Below are positions 24,116 to 31,296 of a DNA stretch of 64,000 nt, piece after piece. The notes under the pieces are model-generated. The model searched no databases. It had not been told where the DNA came from and saw only the letters and a list, made by a program, of their open reading frames with translations. The DNA comes from Anaerolineae bacterium. GTDB lineage: Bacteria; Chloroflexota; Anaerolineae; 4572-78; J111. Position numbers and translations under genes: made by a program. The DNA is taken from positions 328,177 to 392,176 of the forward strand of contig JAJVIM010000007.1 of the NCBI GenBank assembly GCA_022071955.1, written 5' to 3'. The stretch's first letter is position 1; each line of letters begins with the position of its first letter.

Positions 24116-24131
24116 TACAACAAATGTTGTA
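24116..24131. promoter_or_regulatory. Dyad TACAACA-AA-TGTTGTA, copy 2
   Basis: Exact repeat of 23626-23641. It overlaps the stretch immediately after the stop of the response regulator (24134), so it cannot be a promoter operator for that gene, but it could affect 3' events or mark a small inserted element. Confidence 0.45.
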
Positions 24132-24133
24132 GG

Positions 24134-24796
24134 CTACTCAACCTCGCCGTTGAGCGAGGCAAGTCCTTCGCGCAGAGCGTAAAGGGCGGCCTGGGTGCGG
24201 CTGGCCAGGTGGAGCTTGCTCAAAATATTGCTCACGTGGGTGCGCACGGTGGCCTCGCTGATCACCAGTTCATCGGCAATTTCCTGGTTGCTCAACCCCT
24301 GGGCAATCAATTTGAGCACGGCCAGTTCCCGCTCGGTGAGGGGTTCTGTGGTGGGCGGGCGCTGCGGCGGGCGCGAGAGTTCCTGCAGCAGTTTGCGGGC
24401 AATGGTGGGGTGCAGCGATGATTCGCCGCGGTAAACCTGCCGGATGGCATGCACCAGCTCCTCCGGCTCGGAGTCTTTGAGCAGGTAGCCCAGCGCGCCG
24501 GCTTTGATGGCCGGAAACACTTTTTCATCGGTGGCAAAACTGGTGAGCACCACAATCCGGGCCTGGCTGTTGTGCTGGGTGATGTGGCGGATGGCTTCGA
24601 TGCCGTCCATTTCTGGCATTACCAGATCCATCAAAATAACATCCGGGATCAGCGCCTCGGTTTGGGTAATGGCTTCTTTGCCGTTGGTGGCTTCGCCAAT
24701 CACCTGAATATCCGGCTCGGTGCTGAGCAGCGCCCGGATTCCCCGGCGCACAATCACATGGTCATCGACCACCAGCACGTTGATCGGTTGGGTCAT
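24134..24796 (-). CDS. NarL/LiaR-type response regulator
   Basis: 220 residues. A receiver domain occupies 1-122 (VVDDHVIVRRG at the acidic pocket, D56-type phospho-acceptor in VILMDLVMPEMDG, T in VVLTSF, K in LLKDSEPEEL). A LuxR-type HTH follows at 150-215 (LTERELAVLKLIAQGLSNQEIADELVISEATVRTHV). Its start overlaps the kinase stop (ATGA), so the kinase at 24793 is its partner. It would bind DNA when phosphorylated; target genes are not evident. Confidence 0.95.
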   Translation of the reverse strand: MTQPINVLVVDDHVIVRRGIRALLSTEPDIQVIGEATNGKEAITQTEALIPDVILMDLVMPEMDGIEAIRHITQHNSQARIVVLTSFATDEKVFPAIKAGALGYLLKDSEPEELVHAIRQVYRGESSLHPTIARKLLQELSRPPQRPPTTEPLTERELAVLKLIAQGLSNQEIADELVISEATVRTHVSNILSKLHLASRTQAALYALREGLASLNGEVE

Positions 24797-27030
24797 AAAT
24801 TTACCTCTACTTTAATGCGGGTACCCTGGCCCGGTTGGCTGTTGATGTTCAACTCGCCGCCCAGCAGCGCGGCGCGCTCGCGCATGGTGTGCAGCCCCAG
24901 GCGGCCCTTGCCTGCGCCGTTGGTGGGGTCAAACCCCTGGCCGTCGTCGGCGATTTCCAGCACAATCTGGCGGTTGAGCGCCAGCAGCCGCACTTTGACC
25001 TCGTGGGCGTGGGCGTGTTTCAAAATGTTGTTGAGCGCTTCCTGAGCAATGCGATACAATCCGGTTTCCAGATCGAGCGGCAGCCGGTTTTGTCGCAACT
25101 GCTCCTCAAATTCAAAGGCGGTGCGCAGGCCAGATCGGCCTTCAACCGTTTCCAGCCGGGCGCCCAACGCCGCCACCAGCCCCTGTTCTTCCAGAATGGG
25201 CGGGCGCAGCTCAAAAATAAGCAGCCGGATTTCCCGCAGGGCTTCCTGCGCGGTTTCGCGCAAATCCTTCAGGTTTTCGGTAGCCTGGTCAACCTCGCCG
25301 GCAGAAAGCTGGCGGCTGGCGGCTTCGGCGTACAGGGTTACGCCATAAAGCGCCTGCGTCACCGAGTCGTGCAGGTCGCGGGCCAGCCGCTGGCGTTCTT
25401 CGGCCATGGCTAACTGCTGGGCCTGCTCGTACAACTGGGCGTTTTCCAGGGCAATGCCAATTTGCTGGCCGATGGCCGCCAGCAGTTGAATATGCTCAAC
25501 AAACAGGGTTTCGCCGTGGCGGGTAAACAGGTTGATGGCCCCCAGCGATTTGCCTTTGGCGATTAGCGGGATGCTGGCCACCCGCCGCCAGCCTTCGCGT
25601 TCCAGCACCGTGCGCCACTCGCCGGCCGGAAAATCCGCCACTTCACGGATCACCGGATGCCCTTTGCGCAGGGCGCGGTCGGTTACCGGGCCGGCCTCGC
25701 GGGGAAAGCTCTGCAAAAAATCAATCATCGGCCCGGACAGGTGGCGTTGGGTGAGCAACGAGAGATGGCGGCCAGACTCATCGAGCCGGAAGACGCCGCC
25801 GGCTTCGGTTTCGGTAATCTCCAGCGTTTTGTCGAGCGCGTCTTGCAGCGTTTCGGTTAAATCCAGCGAGCGGCTGACCACGGCCGAAATAGCGTTAATG
25901 GTTGATAGCGCCTGGGTGCGGCCGGCCACGCGCTGCTGCATAATGGTGTACCAGCGTTGAAGCTGTTCGGCCATGCGGTTAAATTGATTGGCCAGCTCCT
26001 CCAGCTCATCGCCGGTGTTCACCGAGATGGTTTTGCTGAAATTGCCGGCGGCCACTGCCTTGGAAGCCTCGATCATATCGTTGATGGGGTGAGTCAGCCG
26101 GCGGGCGCCGGCCATCACCACCAGCGCCGGCACAATGATGCCCATCGCCAGCAAAATAAGCAAAAAGAGGCGATACCACTGGCTGGCCTGAAACAGCGTT
26201 GTCCACGACTCTTCTGTAATCAACCCCCACGGCGTACCGGGCACGGGCGCAAACGAGGCCACAATATCGTCGCCCTCCAGTCCTTGCGTGCGCCGGGCAT
26301 AAACCCGGCGGCTGGCGGCCTGCTCAACAACCGGCTGGTTGGAAATATCGGCTCCAATGAGGGCCGGGTTGGGGTGATAAATCAGCCGGTTTTGGCCGTC
26401 GATCAGGTAAATATCGCCGGCGTCAGCCAGGCTTAATTGCACAATACTGCTGTAAAATGGGCTGCCGGCAGTTTGCCCCAACAGAAAAAAGCCGACCAGC
26501 TTGCCTCTGAACTCACCCTGATCGTCGATAATCGGTACCGCCGCGGCGATAACCGGCTGGCCGGCGGGGCCATCGTTGACGATATCGGAATAGACCGGGC
26601 CTGTTCGCTGCTGCGATTGCTGAAAGTACAACCGGTTGGCCCAGTTAGCGCCCAGAATATCCGCCCGCTCCGGCTGCGCCGCTGCCACCGTGCCGGCGCT
26701 GTTGAGGATGAGCACGCCGGCGTCAAACACAGCCAGCCGGTCGGCGGCGCGGGCCAGTGCCGCCTGTTGGTCCTGCGGGTCGGCGCGGTAAATATCCGCG
26801 GTGCGGGCCATGCCGGTCAGCAGGTCACTGTATTCTGCCAGCGCAGTATTGAGCTGAACGGCCGCCAGCCGGGCCACATCCTGGTTGCGTTCCAGCACCA
26901 GATCGGCGGTAACCTGCTGGTAAGCAAAAAAGATGAGCAGGGCCACGGTGCCCAAAATAATTGCCGCCGGAATAAACGACCATGCAAATATTTTTAACCC
27001 CATACTTCGCCAGCGAATACCAAGCAGCAT
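24793..27030 (-). CDS. LiaS/NarX-type sensor histidine kinase with Cache, HAMP and GAF domains
   Basis: 745 residues. An N-terminal membrane helix at about 10-34 is followed by a long extracytoplasmic dCache-like sensor, a second helix near 285-305 (LFLLILLAMGIIVPALVVMAG), HAMP (HPINDMIEASKAVAAGNFSKT), a GAF-like domain to about 520, the HisKA_3 dimerisation helix with phospho-accepting His in LARDLHDSVTQALYG, and a HATPase_c (NNILKHAHAHEV, DDGQGFDP, GRLGLHTMRERA). It presumably senses an external ligand and phosphorylates the coupled regulator at 24134. A dyad overlapping the presumed -10 at 27061-27085 suggests autoregulation. Confidence 0.93.
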   Translation of the reverse strand: MLLGIRWRSMGLKIFAWSFIPAAIILGTVALLIFFAYQQVTADLVLERNQDVARLAAVQLNTALAEYSDLLTGMARTADIYRADPQDQQAALARAADRLAVFDAGVLILNSAGTVAAAQPERADILGANWANRLYFQQSQQRTGPVYSDIVNDGPAGQPVIAAAVPIIDDQGEFRGKLVGFFLLGQTAGSPFYSSIVQLSLADAGDIYLIDGQNRLIYHPNPALIGADISNQPVVEQAASRRVYARRTQGLEGDDIVASFAPVPGTPWGLITEESWTTLFQASQWYRLFLLILLAMGIIVPALVVMAGARRLTHPINDMIEASKAVAAGNFSKTISVNTGDELEELANQFNRMAEQLQRWYTIMQQRVAGRTQALSTINAISAVVSRSLDLTETLQDALDKTLEITETEAGGVFRLDESGRHLSLLTQRHLSGPMIDFLQSFPREAGPVTDRALRKGHPVIREVADFPAGEWRTVLEREGWRRVASIPLIAKGKSLGAINLFTRHGETLFVEHIQLLAAIGQQIGIALENAQLYEQAQQLAMAEERQRLARDLHDSVTQALYGVTLYAEAASRQLSAGEVDQATENLKDLRETAQEALREIRLLIFELRPPILEEQGLVAALGARLETVEGRSGLRTAFEFEEQLRQNRLPLDLETGLYRIAQEALNNILKHAHAHEVKVRLLALNRQIVLEIADDGQGFDPTNGAGKGRLGLHTMRERAALLGGELNINSQPGQGTRIKVEVNL

Positions 27031-27060
27031 AAAACACCTTTTGACCTTATCTGTTTCTCT

Positions 27061-27085
27061 AACTTGAGGTATTATAACTCAAGTT
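27061..27085 (-). promoter_or_regulatory. Promoter with overlapping dyad of the two-component operon
   Basis: AACTTGAG at 27061-27068 and CTCAAGTT at 27078-27085 form a perfect 8-bp inverted repeat around a 9-base centre. On the minus strand the centre reads TATAAT-like (TTATAATACC), a good -10 about 40 bases before the kinase start. A DNA-binding dimer here would cover the polymerase site. Half of the element (with the same TATTATAACTCAAGTTGC) recurs at 357-374. Confidence 0.55.
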
Positions 27086-27110
27086 GCTATCAGTAACATA
27101 AAACATTGAA

Positions 27111-27192
27111 TTGGTGCGATTTTTGGCGGCTTCGCCGCCAAAAATCGCACCAAAAAGTATTTCTCCCCCTTCTTCCCCGGGGGAGAAGGGGG
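27111..27192. repeat. Two strong palindromes in the upstream region of the kinase operon
   Basis: 27111-27153 is a perfect inverted repeat with 20-bp arms (TTGGTGCGATTTTTGGCGGC) and a 3-base loop. 27165-27192 is a CCCCCTTCT / AGAAGGGGG palindrome of the kind often dispersed in Chloroflexota and cyanobacterial genomes. The rest of the 27031-27333 gap, G/C-tract-rich up to about 27230, has no gene. Confidence 0.75.
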
Positions 27193-27280
27193 TCGGGGGG
27201 GTGAGGGGGTAATCCTCCGGATTGAGTTTTAACACTTGTGCGCCACTGAACCCCCGCAAGTGAAAACTTCAAATAAACAC

Positions 27281-27304
27281 AAAAGCCGACCCGTAAGGGC
27301 CGGC
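27281..27304 (-). terminator. Terminator after the BNR-repeat gene
   Basis: On the minus strand GCCGGCCC, loop TTAC, GGGTCGGC (one G-T pair) is followed by TTTTGTGTTT. It lies about 30 bases past the stop at 27334. Confidence 0.7.
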
Positions 27305-27333
27305 CTTTGCGTTTGATTTGAGCGAAGCGCCGC

Positions 27334-28503
27334 TTATTTTATCCGCACCGGCGACCAACTCAGGCGGGCAAACAGCACCCAGCCGCCAACGCCCAAAGTC
27401 AGCGCCAAAATCACCAACTGAACGGTGGTGGGGCTGGTGAGCGATTGAGCACGCTGCCACAAACCGGGGTCGGCGGCCGGCAGCGACTGGCCGTAACGCA
27501 CCAACCCGTGCGACGTGGCGGCGTAAACTCCGCCATCTTCAATGGTAATCCGGTCTACAATTTCATCGAGTTTGGCAATGCGCTGCCAGCTCTGGCCGGC
27601 ATCAATGCTTTCAAAGATACCGTCGCCCACCAGCCGGCTGCCCACGCCAAAGGCGGTGCTCACGGCCAAATGCTGCGGGTTTTGGCTGTCGATGACAATG
27701 GCCGGCACTCGCAAAATAACCCCCGGTTGCAGCCCCAACCCATTGTTGAGAGCCTGCCAGCTCTGGCCGCCATCTGTAGAGCGATGCAGCCCGTAACCAA
27801 CCGTCCCCACGTAAATGGTTTGTGGTTTTACCGGATGGATGGCCATACTGACCACGCCGTCGGGAGTTTTGATTTTTTCGATTTGCCTGCCGGTAATGTG
27901 CAGCAGCCCTTCGGTGGTAACGGCGTACATTGGGCCATCCGGCCGGGTAACAATTTGATTGACGTACAGCTTGGCCAGCGTGTTGCCGCCCAGCCGTTCC
28001 ATTTTGCCTTCGCGCACATCAAAGCGATACAACCCCTGGCCCCACGTTCCCAGATACATTAAATTGGGCTGGCTGGGAGCAGAACTGATCGCCCGGACCT
28101 CTGGCGACTGGCCCAACTCGTCCGCCGGCAGCCCAAACAGGGTAGAATCCCAGGTGCGGCCGCCGTCGTCGCTGTACCACAAATTGCTGCTTTGCCCGGC
28201 AGTTCCGGCAAAGACAATATTGGGATAGGCCGGGTTAACCGCCAGCGCGCTGATCCGGGCATCCGGGCCGGCACTGATGCGCTCCCACGAGAGGCCGCCG
28301 TCATCGCTGCGGAAAATACCGCGCTGGTTACCGCTAAACGCGGCCAGCAGCGAACCGTTGCTGGTTGTCGGCACCACCACATCAACCGTGGCATCCGAGA
28401 AATCGTTGAGCGCCAGGCCGCGGGTTTCGCCGGCAAACAGCGCCGCCAGCGTACCAACTAACAGAATCAGGGTGAGCAAAGCAATTTTTACCAACCAGTT
28501 CAT
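27334..28503 (-). CDS. Membrane-anchored BNR/sialidase-like beta-propeller protein
   Basis: 389 residues. A signal or anchor helix is at 5-25 (IALLTLILLVGTLAALFAG) and a C-terminal helix at 360-378 (VQLVILALTLGVGGWVLF). Between them are BNR-type Asp-box units: GIFRSDDGGLSWERI, NLWYSDDGGRTWDST, GLHRSTDGGQSWQAL, GIFESIDAGQSWQRI. Such propellers occur in photosystem-assembly YCF48-like and sortilin-like proteins, and in extracellular enzymes. No catalytic arginine triad of a true sialidase is clear. It is second in a two-gene unit, 14 bases after the gene at 28518. Confidence 0.85.
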   Translation of the reverse strand: MNWLVKIALLTLILLVGTLAALFAGETRGLALNDFSDATVDVVVPTTSNGSLLAAFSGNQRGIFRSDDGGLSWERISAGPDARISALAVNPAYPNIVFAGTAGQSSNLWYSDDGGRTWDSTLFGLPADELGQSPEVRAISSAPSQPNLMYLGTWGQGLYRFDVREGKMERLGGNTLAKLYVNQIVTRPDGPMYAVTTEGLLHITGRQIEKIKTPDGVVSMAIHPVKPQTIYVGTVGYGLHRSTDGGQSWQALNNGLGLQPGVILRVPAIVIDSQNPQHLAVSTAFGVGSRLVGDGIFESIDAGQSWQRIAKLDEIVDRITIEDGGVYAATSHGLVRYGQSLPAADPGLWQRAQSLTSPTTVQLVILALTLGVGGWVLFARLSWSPVRIK

Positions 28504-28517
28504 CGTTGCCTCCTTTT

Positions 28518-28766
28518 TTATCGGTTCCAGAACGGAACCCCGTCAGGGCCAACTTCCTGTGCCGACAGCCGCTGCTGGGCGATGTCGCGCTCCGGCGCGA
28601 CAGGGCGCGGCTCTTCTACCACAGTCACAAAGGCGGAGTTGCCGCCGCTGGACGCCGAAGATTGCCTTTCGGTTACAACCATCAAGCCGGTGAACGCCGT
28701 TAAATAAACGATCACCGCCAGAATAATGCTCAAAACTATCGATTTTATGCGATCCATAATCATCAC
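28518..28766 (-). CDS. Small membrane protein upstream of the BNR gene
   Basis: 82 residues. Start alternatives are MMIMDRIK; the third Met (28757) is equally possible. One helix (IVLSIILAVIVYLTAFTGLMVV) is followed by a polar extracytoplasmic tail rich in Ser, Pro and Glu. It is closely spaced with the BNR-propeller gene, which suggests a partner in the same membrane complex. No family recognised. Confidence 0.6.
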   Translation of the reverse strand: MMIMDRIKSIVLSIILAVIVYLTAFTGLMVVTERQSSASSGGNSAFVTVVEEPRPVAPERDIAQQRLSAQEVGPDGVPFWNR

Positions 28767-29068
28767 CTGTTACTGGCAGGAGGAACAAACATCCCCTGTT
28801 TCACTGAAATATCATTCAGTTTCAGTATATCAGATGGGCAGAAAGCTGTAATCAGCCGATAAGAGTAACGGCCCTACAACAAATGGATGATTTGGATTCA
28901 GGTAGAAAATACGCGGGCTGGCGGAGAAATCAGATAAACTACGGGGTAAATGGTTTGATAATATCCGGCGTTTGCCCGACAAAAAAGAAATGCTCGTTGC
29001 CGGCCGGTAACCTTGCCCTCAGGCCGGATGCGCCTATAATTTCACACTGTAGCTCGGAAAGGAACCCT
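28767..29068. other. Divergent intergenic region
   Basis: This gap carries promoters for the genes on both sides. On the minus strand, imperfect repeats of TCAGTTTCAGT/CACTGAAATATCATT near 28800-28830 surround a GATATACT -10-like string. A half copy of the TACAACAAATG motif lies at about 28875. A frame extending the flavin reductase upstream to 28883 has no ribosome site and is not believed. Confidence 0.4.
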
Positions 29069-29572
29069 ATGACTGCACAACTTCCTCCACTCGACCCCAG
29101 AGAATACCGCCGCACCATTGGCCTGTTTGCGACGGGGGTAACGGTTATTTTAACCGGCAGCGATGGCGATATCCGCGGGATGACCGCCAATTCGGTCACA
29201 TCACTGTCGTTGGACCCACTGCTGATATTATTCTGCGTTGAAAAAAAAGCTCATTTTGCCGACGTCCTTCAGCAGCAAAACAGCTTCACCATCAATATTT
29301 TAGGCCGCAACCAGGAGGCGCTCTCTAATTATTTTGCCGGCTTCTGGAAGCCCGACGCGCCGCCGCCCCAATTTGAGTTTGTGCCCTGGCACGGTTCGGC
29401 CCGGTTGCAGGATTGCATGGCCGCCATCAGTTGCGAAATCGATCAATTTTTGGAGGGCGGCGATCACTGGATTGTGATTGGCCGGGTTATTGCCCTGCAC
29501 AAACCCGATGATCTGCCGGACGACCCGTTGATCTTTTTCCGCGGCCAGTACCGCGGCTTAACTCAACCGTAA
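29069..29572 (+). CDS. Flavin reductase family protein
   Basis: 167 residues. ATG 29069 is preceded by GGAAAGGAACCCT, which decides the start. The whole length matches the flavin_Reduct FMN-binding split barrel: FATGVTVILTGSDGDIRGMTANSVTSLSLDPLLILFCV, then SFTINIL, and the end GDHWIVIGRVIALH. These proteins reduce FMN with NAD(P)H for partner monooxygenases, or bind FMN as diaphorase-like enzymes. No monooxygenase is adjacent, so its partner is unknown. Cytoplasmic. Confidence 0.9.
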   Translation: MTAQLPPLDPREYRRTIGLFATGVTVILTGSDGDIRGMTANSVTSLSLDPLLILFCVEKKAHFADVLQQQNSFTINILGRNQEALSNYFAGFWKPDAPPPQFEFVPWHGSARLQDCMAAISCEIDQFLEGGDHWIVIGRVIALHKPDDLPDDPLIFFRGQYRGLTQP

Positions 29573-29638
29573 CGCCAGCCATTACAATTTTAAGTAGGTG
29601 TGATAGTTCTTGCGGCACAGCTACGGAGAATGAAAATT

Positions 29639-29811
29639 CAGCGTAGGGGCGGTTCGCGAACCGCCCCTGCCTTCGCCGACTCGCTGATTCGCAGATTCGT
29701 TATTTTTCACAGGAGTCCAACAGAACCGGGGGTTCGACAACGAGAATGAAAATGGGGGGGACACCCCCCAAGCCCCCCGGCCTACGGCGCTATTTTCAAA
29801 GGAGAAAACCC
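29639..29811 (+). repeat. Leader repeat copy A, ending at the uronate isomerase ribosome site
   Basis: It begins with a GTAGGGGCGGTTCGCG palindrome (perfect dyad 29645-29666), then GACTCGCTGATTCGCAGATTCG, TTTTTCACAGGAGTCC, CAGAACCGGGGGTTCGACA, a G-tract followed by two C-tracts, CGGCGCTATTTTCA and AGGAG. The same order appears at 63643-63842. Its last bases provide the Shine-Dalgarno of the gene at 29812. Confidence 0.85.
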
Positions 29812-31236
29812 ATGCCAGATTCTACCAAAGTTCAACTACCGGAAGACCGCTATTTTGACCCCGACCCCCGTCAAAAGGAGGTCGCGCTGGAGCTGTACCA
29901 CAGCGTGGCCGGGCAGCCGCTGGTTTGCCCCCACGGCCACGTTGACCCCCGCCTCTTTGCCGACCCGAACTATCGCTTTGGCAACCCGGCCGAACTGCTC
30001 ATCGTCCCCGATCACTACGTTTTCAGAATGCTCTATTCACAGGGGATTGCGCTGGAAGAGCTGGGCGTACCCCGGCGCGATGGCGGCGCCAGCGAAACCG
30101 ACCCGCGCCGCATCTGGCAAATTTTTGCCGACAACTTTTACCTGTTCCGGGGCACGCCCACCGGCATGTGGCTCACCCAGGAACTGTTTCAGGTATTTGG
30201 CGTAGACACCCGGCTCACCGGCCAAACGGCGCAGGAAATCTACGACCAGATTGCCGCCAAACTGGCCCAGCCCGAGTTTGAACCGCGCCGCATGTTCGAG
30301 CGGTTTAACATTGAAGTGTTATGCACCACCGATGCCGCCACCGATCCGCTGGAGCAGCATCAGGCCATTAAAGCCTCCGGCTGGGGCGGCCAGATTAAGC
30401 CCACATTTCGGCCCGATGCGGTGGTCAATTTGGGCACAGAAAACTGGCGGCAGCACATTAACTCGCTCAGCCAGATCAGCGGGACTGCGGTGACCGGTTA
30501 CAAAACATTCATCGAGGCGCTGGAGAATCGGCGGGCCTTTTTCAAAGAAATGGGGGCTACCGCCACCGACCACGCCGCCGGGACGCCTTTTACCGCCGAG
30601 CTGTCGGCGCAGGAGGCGGAGGCTATCTTTCAGCGGGCGCTCCTCGGCAACGCCACCACCGATGACGCCGAGCGCTTTACCGGCCACATGCTCATGGAAA
30701 TGGCCCGAATGAGTATTGAAGATGGGCTGGTGATGCAGCTTCACCCCGGCTCGTTCAGAAACCACAACCGCCACATTTTTGAACGGTTTGGCCTGGACAA
30801 AGGGGCGGATATCCCCACTCCCACGGAATACACCCGCAATCTGTATCCGCTGCTCAACAAATACGGCAACGACTCTCGCCTGAGCCTGATTTTGTTTACA
30901 CTGGATGAAACCGCCTACGCCCGCGAGCTGGCGCCGCTGGCCGGCCATTATCCGGCCCTAAAATTGGGGCCGCCGTGGTGGTTTTTTGATAGCTGGAACG
31001 GTATGCAGCACTATTTTGATCAGGTCATGGAAACAGCCGGGCTGTACAACACCGCCGGCTTTAACGATGACACCCGGGCTTTCCCTTCCATCCCGGCGCG
31101 GCACGATATGTGGCGGCGAGCGGCGGCTAACTGGACGGCCGGGTTGGTGGTGCGGCACGTGGTAGACCGGGCCGACGCCGAGGCAATGATACTGGCGCTG
31201 GCCTATGGGCTGGCCAAAACAGCCTACCGGTTATAG
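29812..31236 (+). CDS. uxaC: Glucuronate (uronate) isomerase
   Basis: 474 residues. ATG 29812 follows AAAGGAGAAAACCC. The sequence matches the uronate isomerase family of the amidohydrolase superfamily: the metal site HGHVDPRLFAD (residues about 40-50), RRMFERFNIEVLCTTDAATDPL, QLHPGSFRNHN, and the Trp/Asp-rich KLGPPWWFFDSWNGM and FNDDTRAF near the end. It interconverts glucuronate/fructuronate or galacturonate/tagaturonate in the cytoplasm. No other uronate pathway genes are adjacent. Its 5' leader is the dispersed repeat copy A, also found upstream of the aspartate kinase. Confidence 0.92.
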   Translation: MPDSTKVQLPEDRYFDPDPRQKEVALELYHSVAGQPLVCPHGHVDPRLFADPNYRFGNPAELLIVPDHYVFRMLYSQGIALEELGVPRRDGGASETDPRRIWQIFADNFYLFRGTPTGMWLTQELFQVFGVDTRLTGQTAQEIYDQIAAKLAQPEFEPRRMFERFNIEVLCTTDAATDPLEQHQAIKASGWGGQIKPTFRPDAVVNLGTENWRQHINSLSQISGTAVTGYKTFIEALENRRAFFKEMGATATDHAAGTPFTAELSAQEAEAIFQRALLGNATTDDAERFTGHMLMEMARMSIEDGLVMQLHPGSFRNHNRHIFERFGLDKGADIPTPTEYTRNLYPLLNKYGNDSRLSLILFTLDETAYARELAPLAGHYPALKLGPPWWFFDSWNGMQHYFDQVMETAGLYNTAGFNDDTRAFPSIPARHDMWRRAAANWTAGLVVRHVVDRADAEAMILALAYGLAKTAYRL

Positions 31237-31267
31237 TCGGCGGGTTAACAAACGCCAACCAGAAAAA

Positions 31268-31296
31268 GGACGCCGCGGCGGCGTCCTTTTTATTTT
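31268..31296. terminator. Terminator shared by convergent genes
   Basis: GGACGCCG, loop CGG, CGGCGTCC followed by TTTTTATTTTTT on the plus strand, and AAAAA before it that becomes a T-run on the minus strand. It serves uxaC and probably the hybrid kinase, whose stop lies inside the T-run region. Confidence 0.85.

Noticed and set aside
24449..25045. Long plus-strand frames opposite the two-component genes (also 24835-25413 and 26437-26997)
   Set aside because: The minus strand carries unmistakable kinase and regulator domains; the plus frames are GC-driven shadows.
28883..29068. N-terminal extension of the flavin reductase
   Set aside because: Family alignment begins at MTAQLPPLDPREYRR and GGAAAGGAA precedes that ATG; the added 62 residues look random.
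29746..29811. N-terminal extension of the uronate isomerase from 29746
   Set aside because: The extension translates the leader repeat (including the Shine-Dalgarno) and has no ribosome site of its own; ATG 29812 is correctly placed after AAAGGAG.
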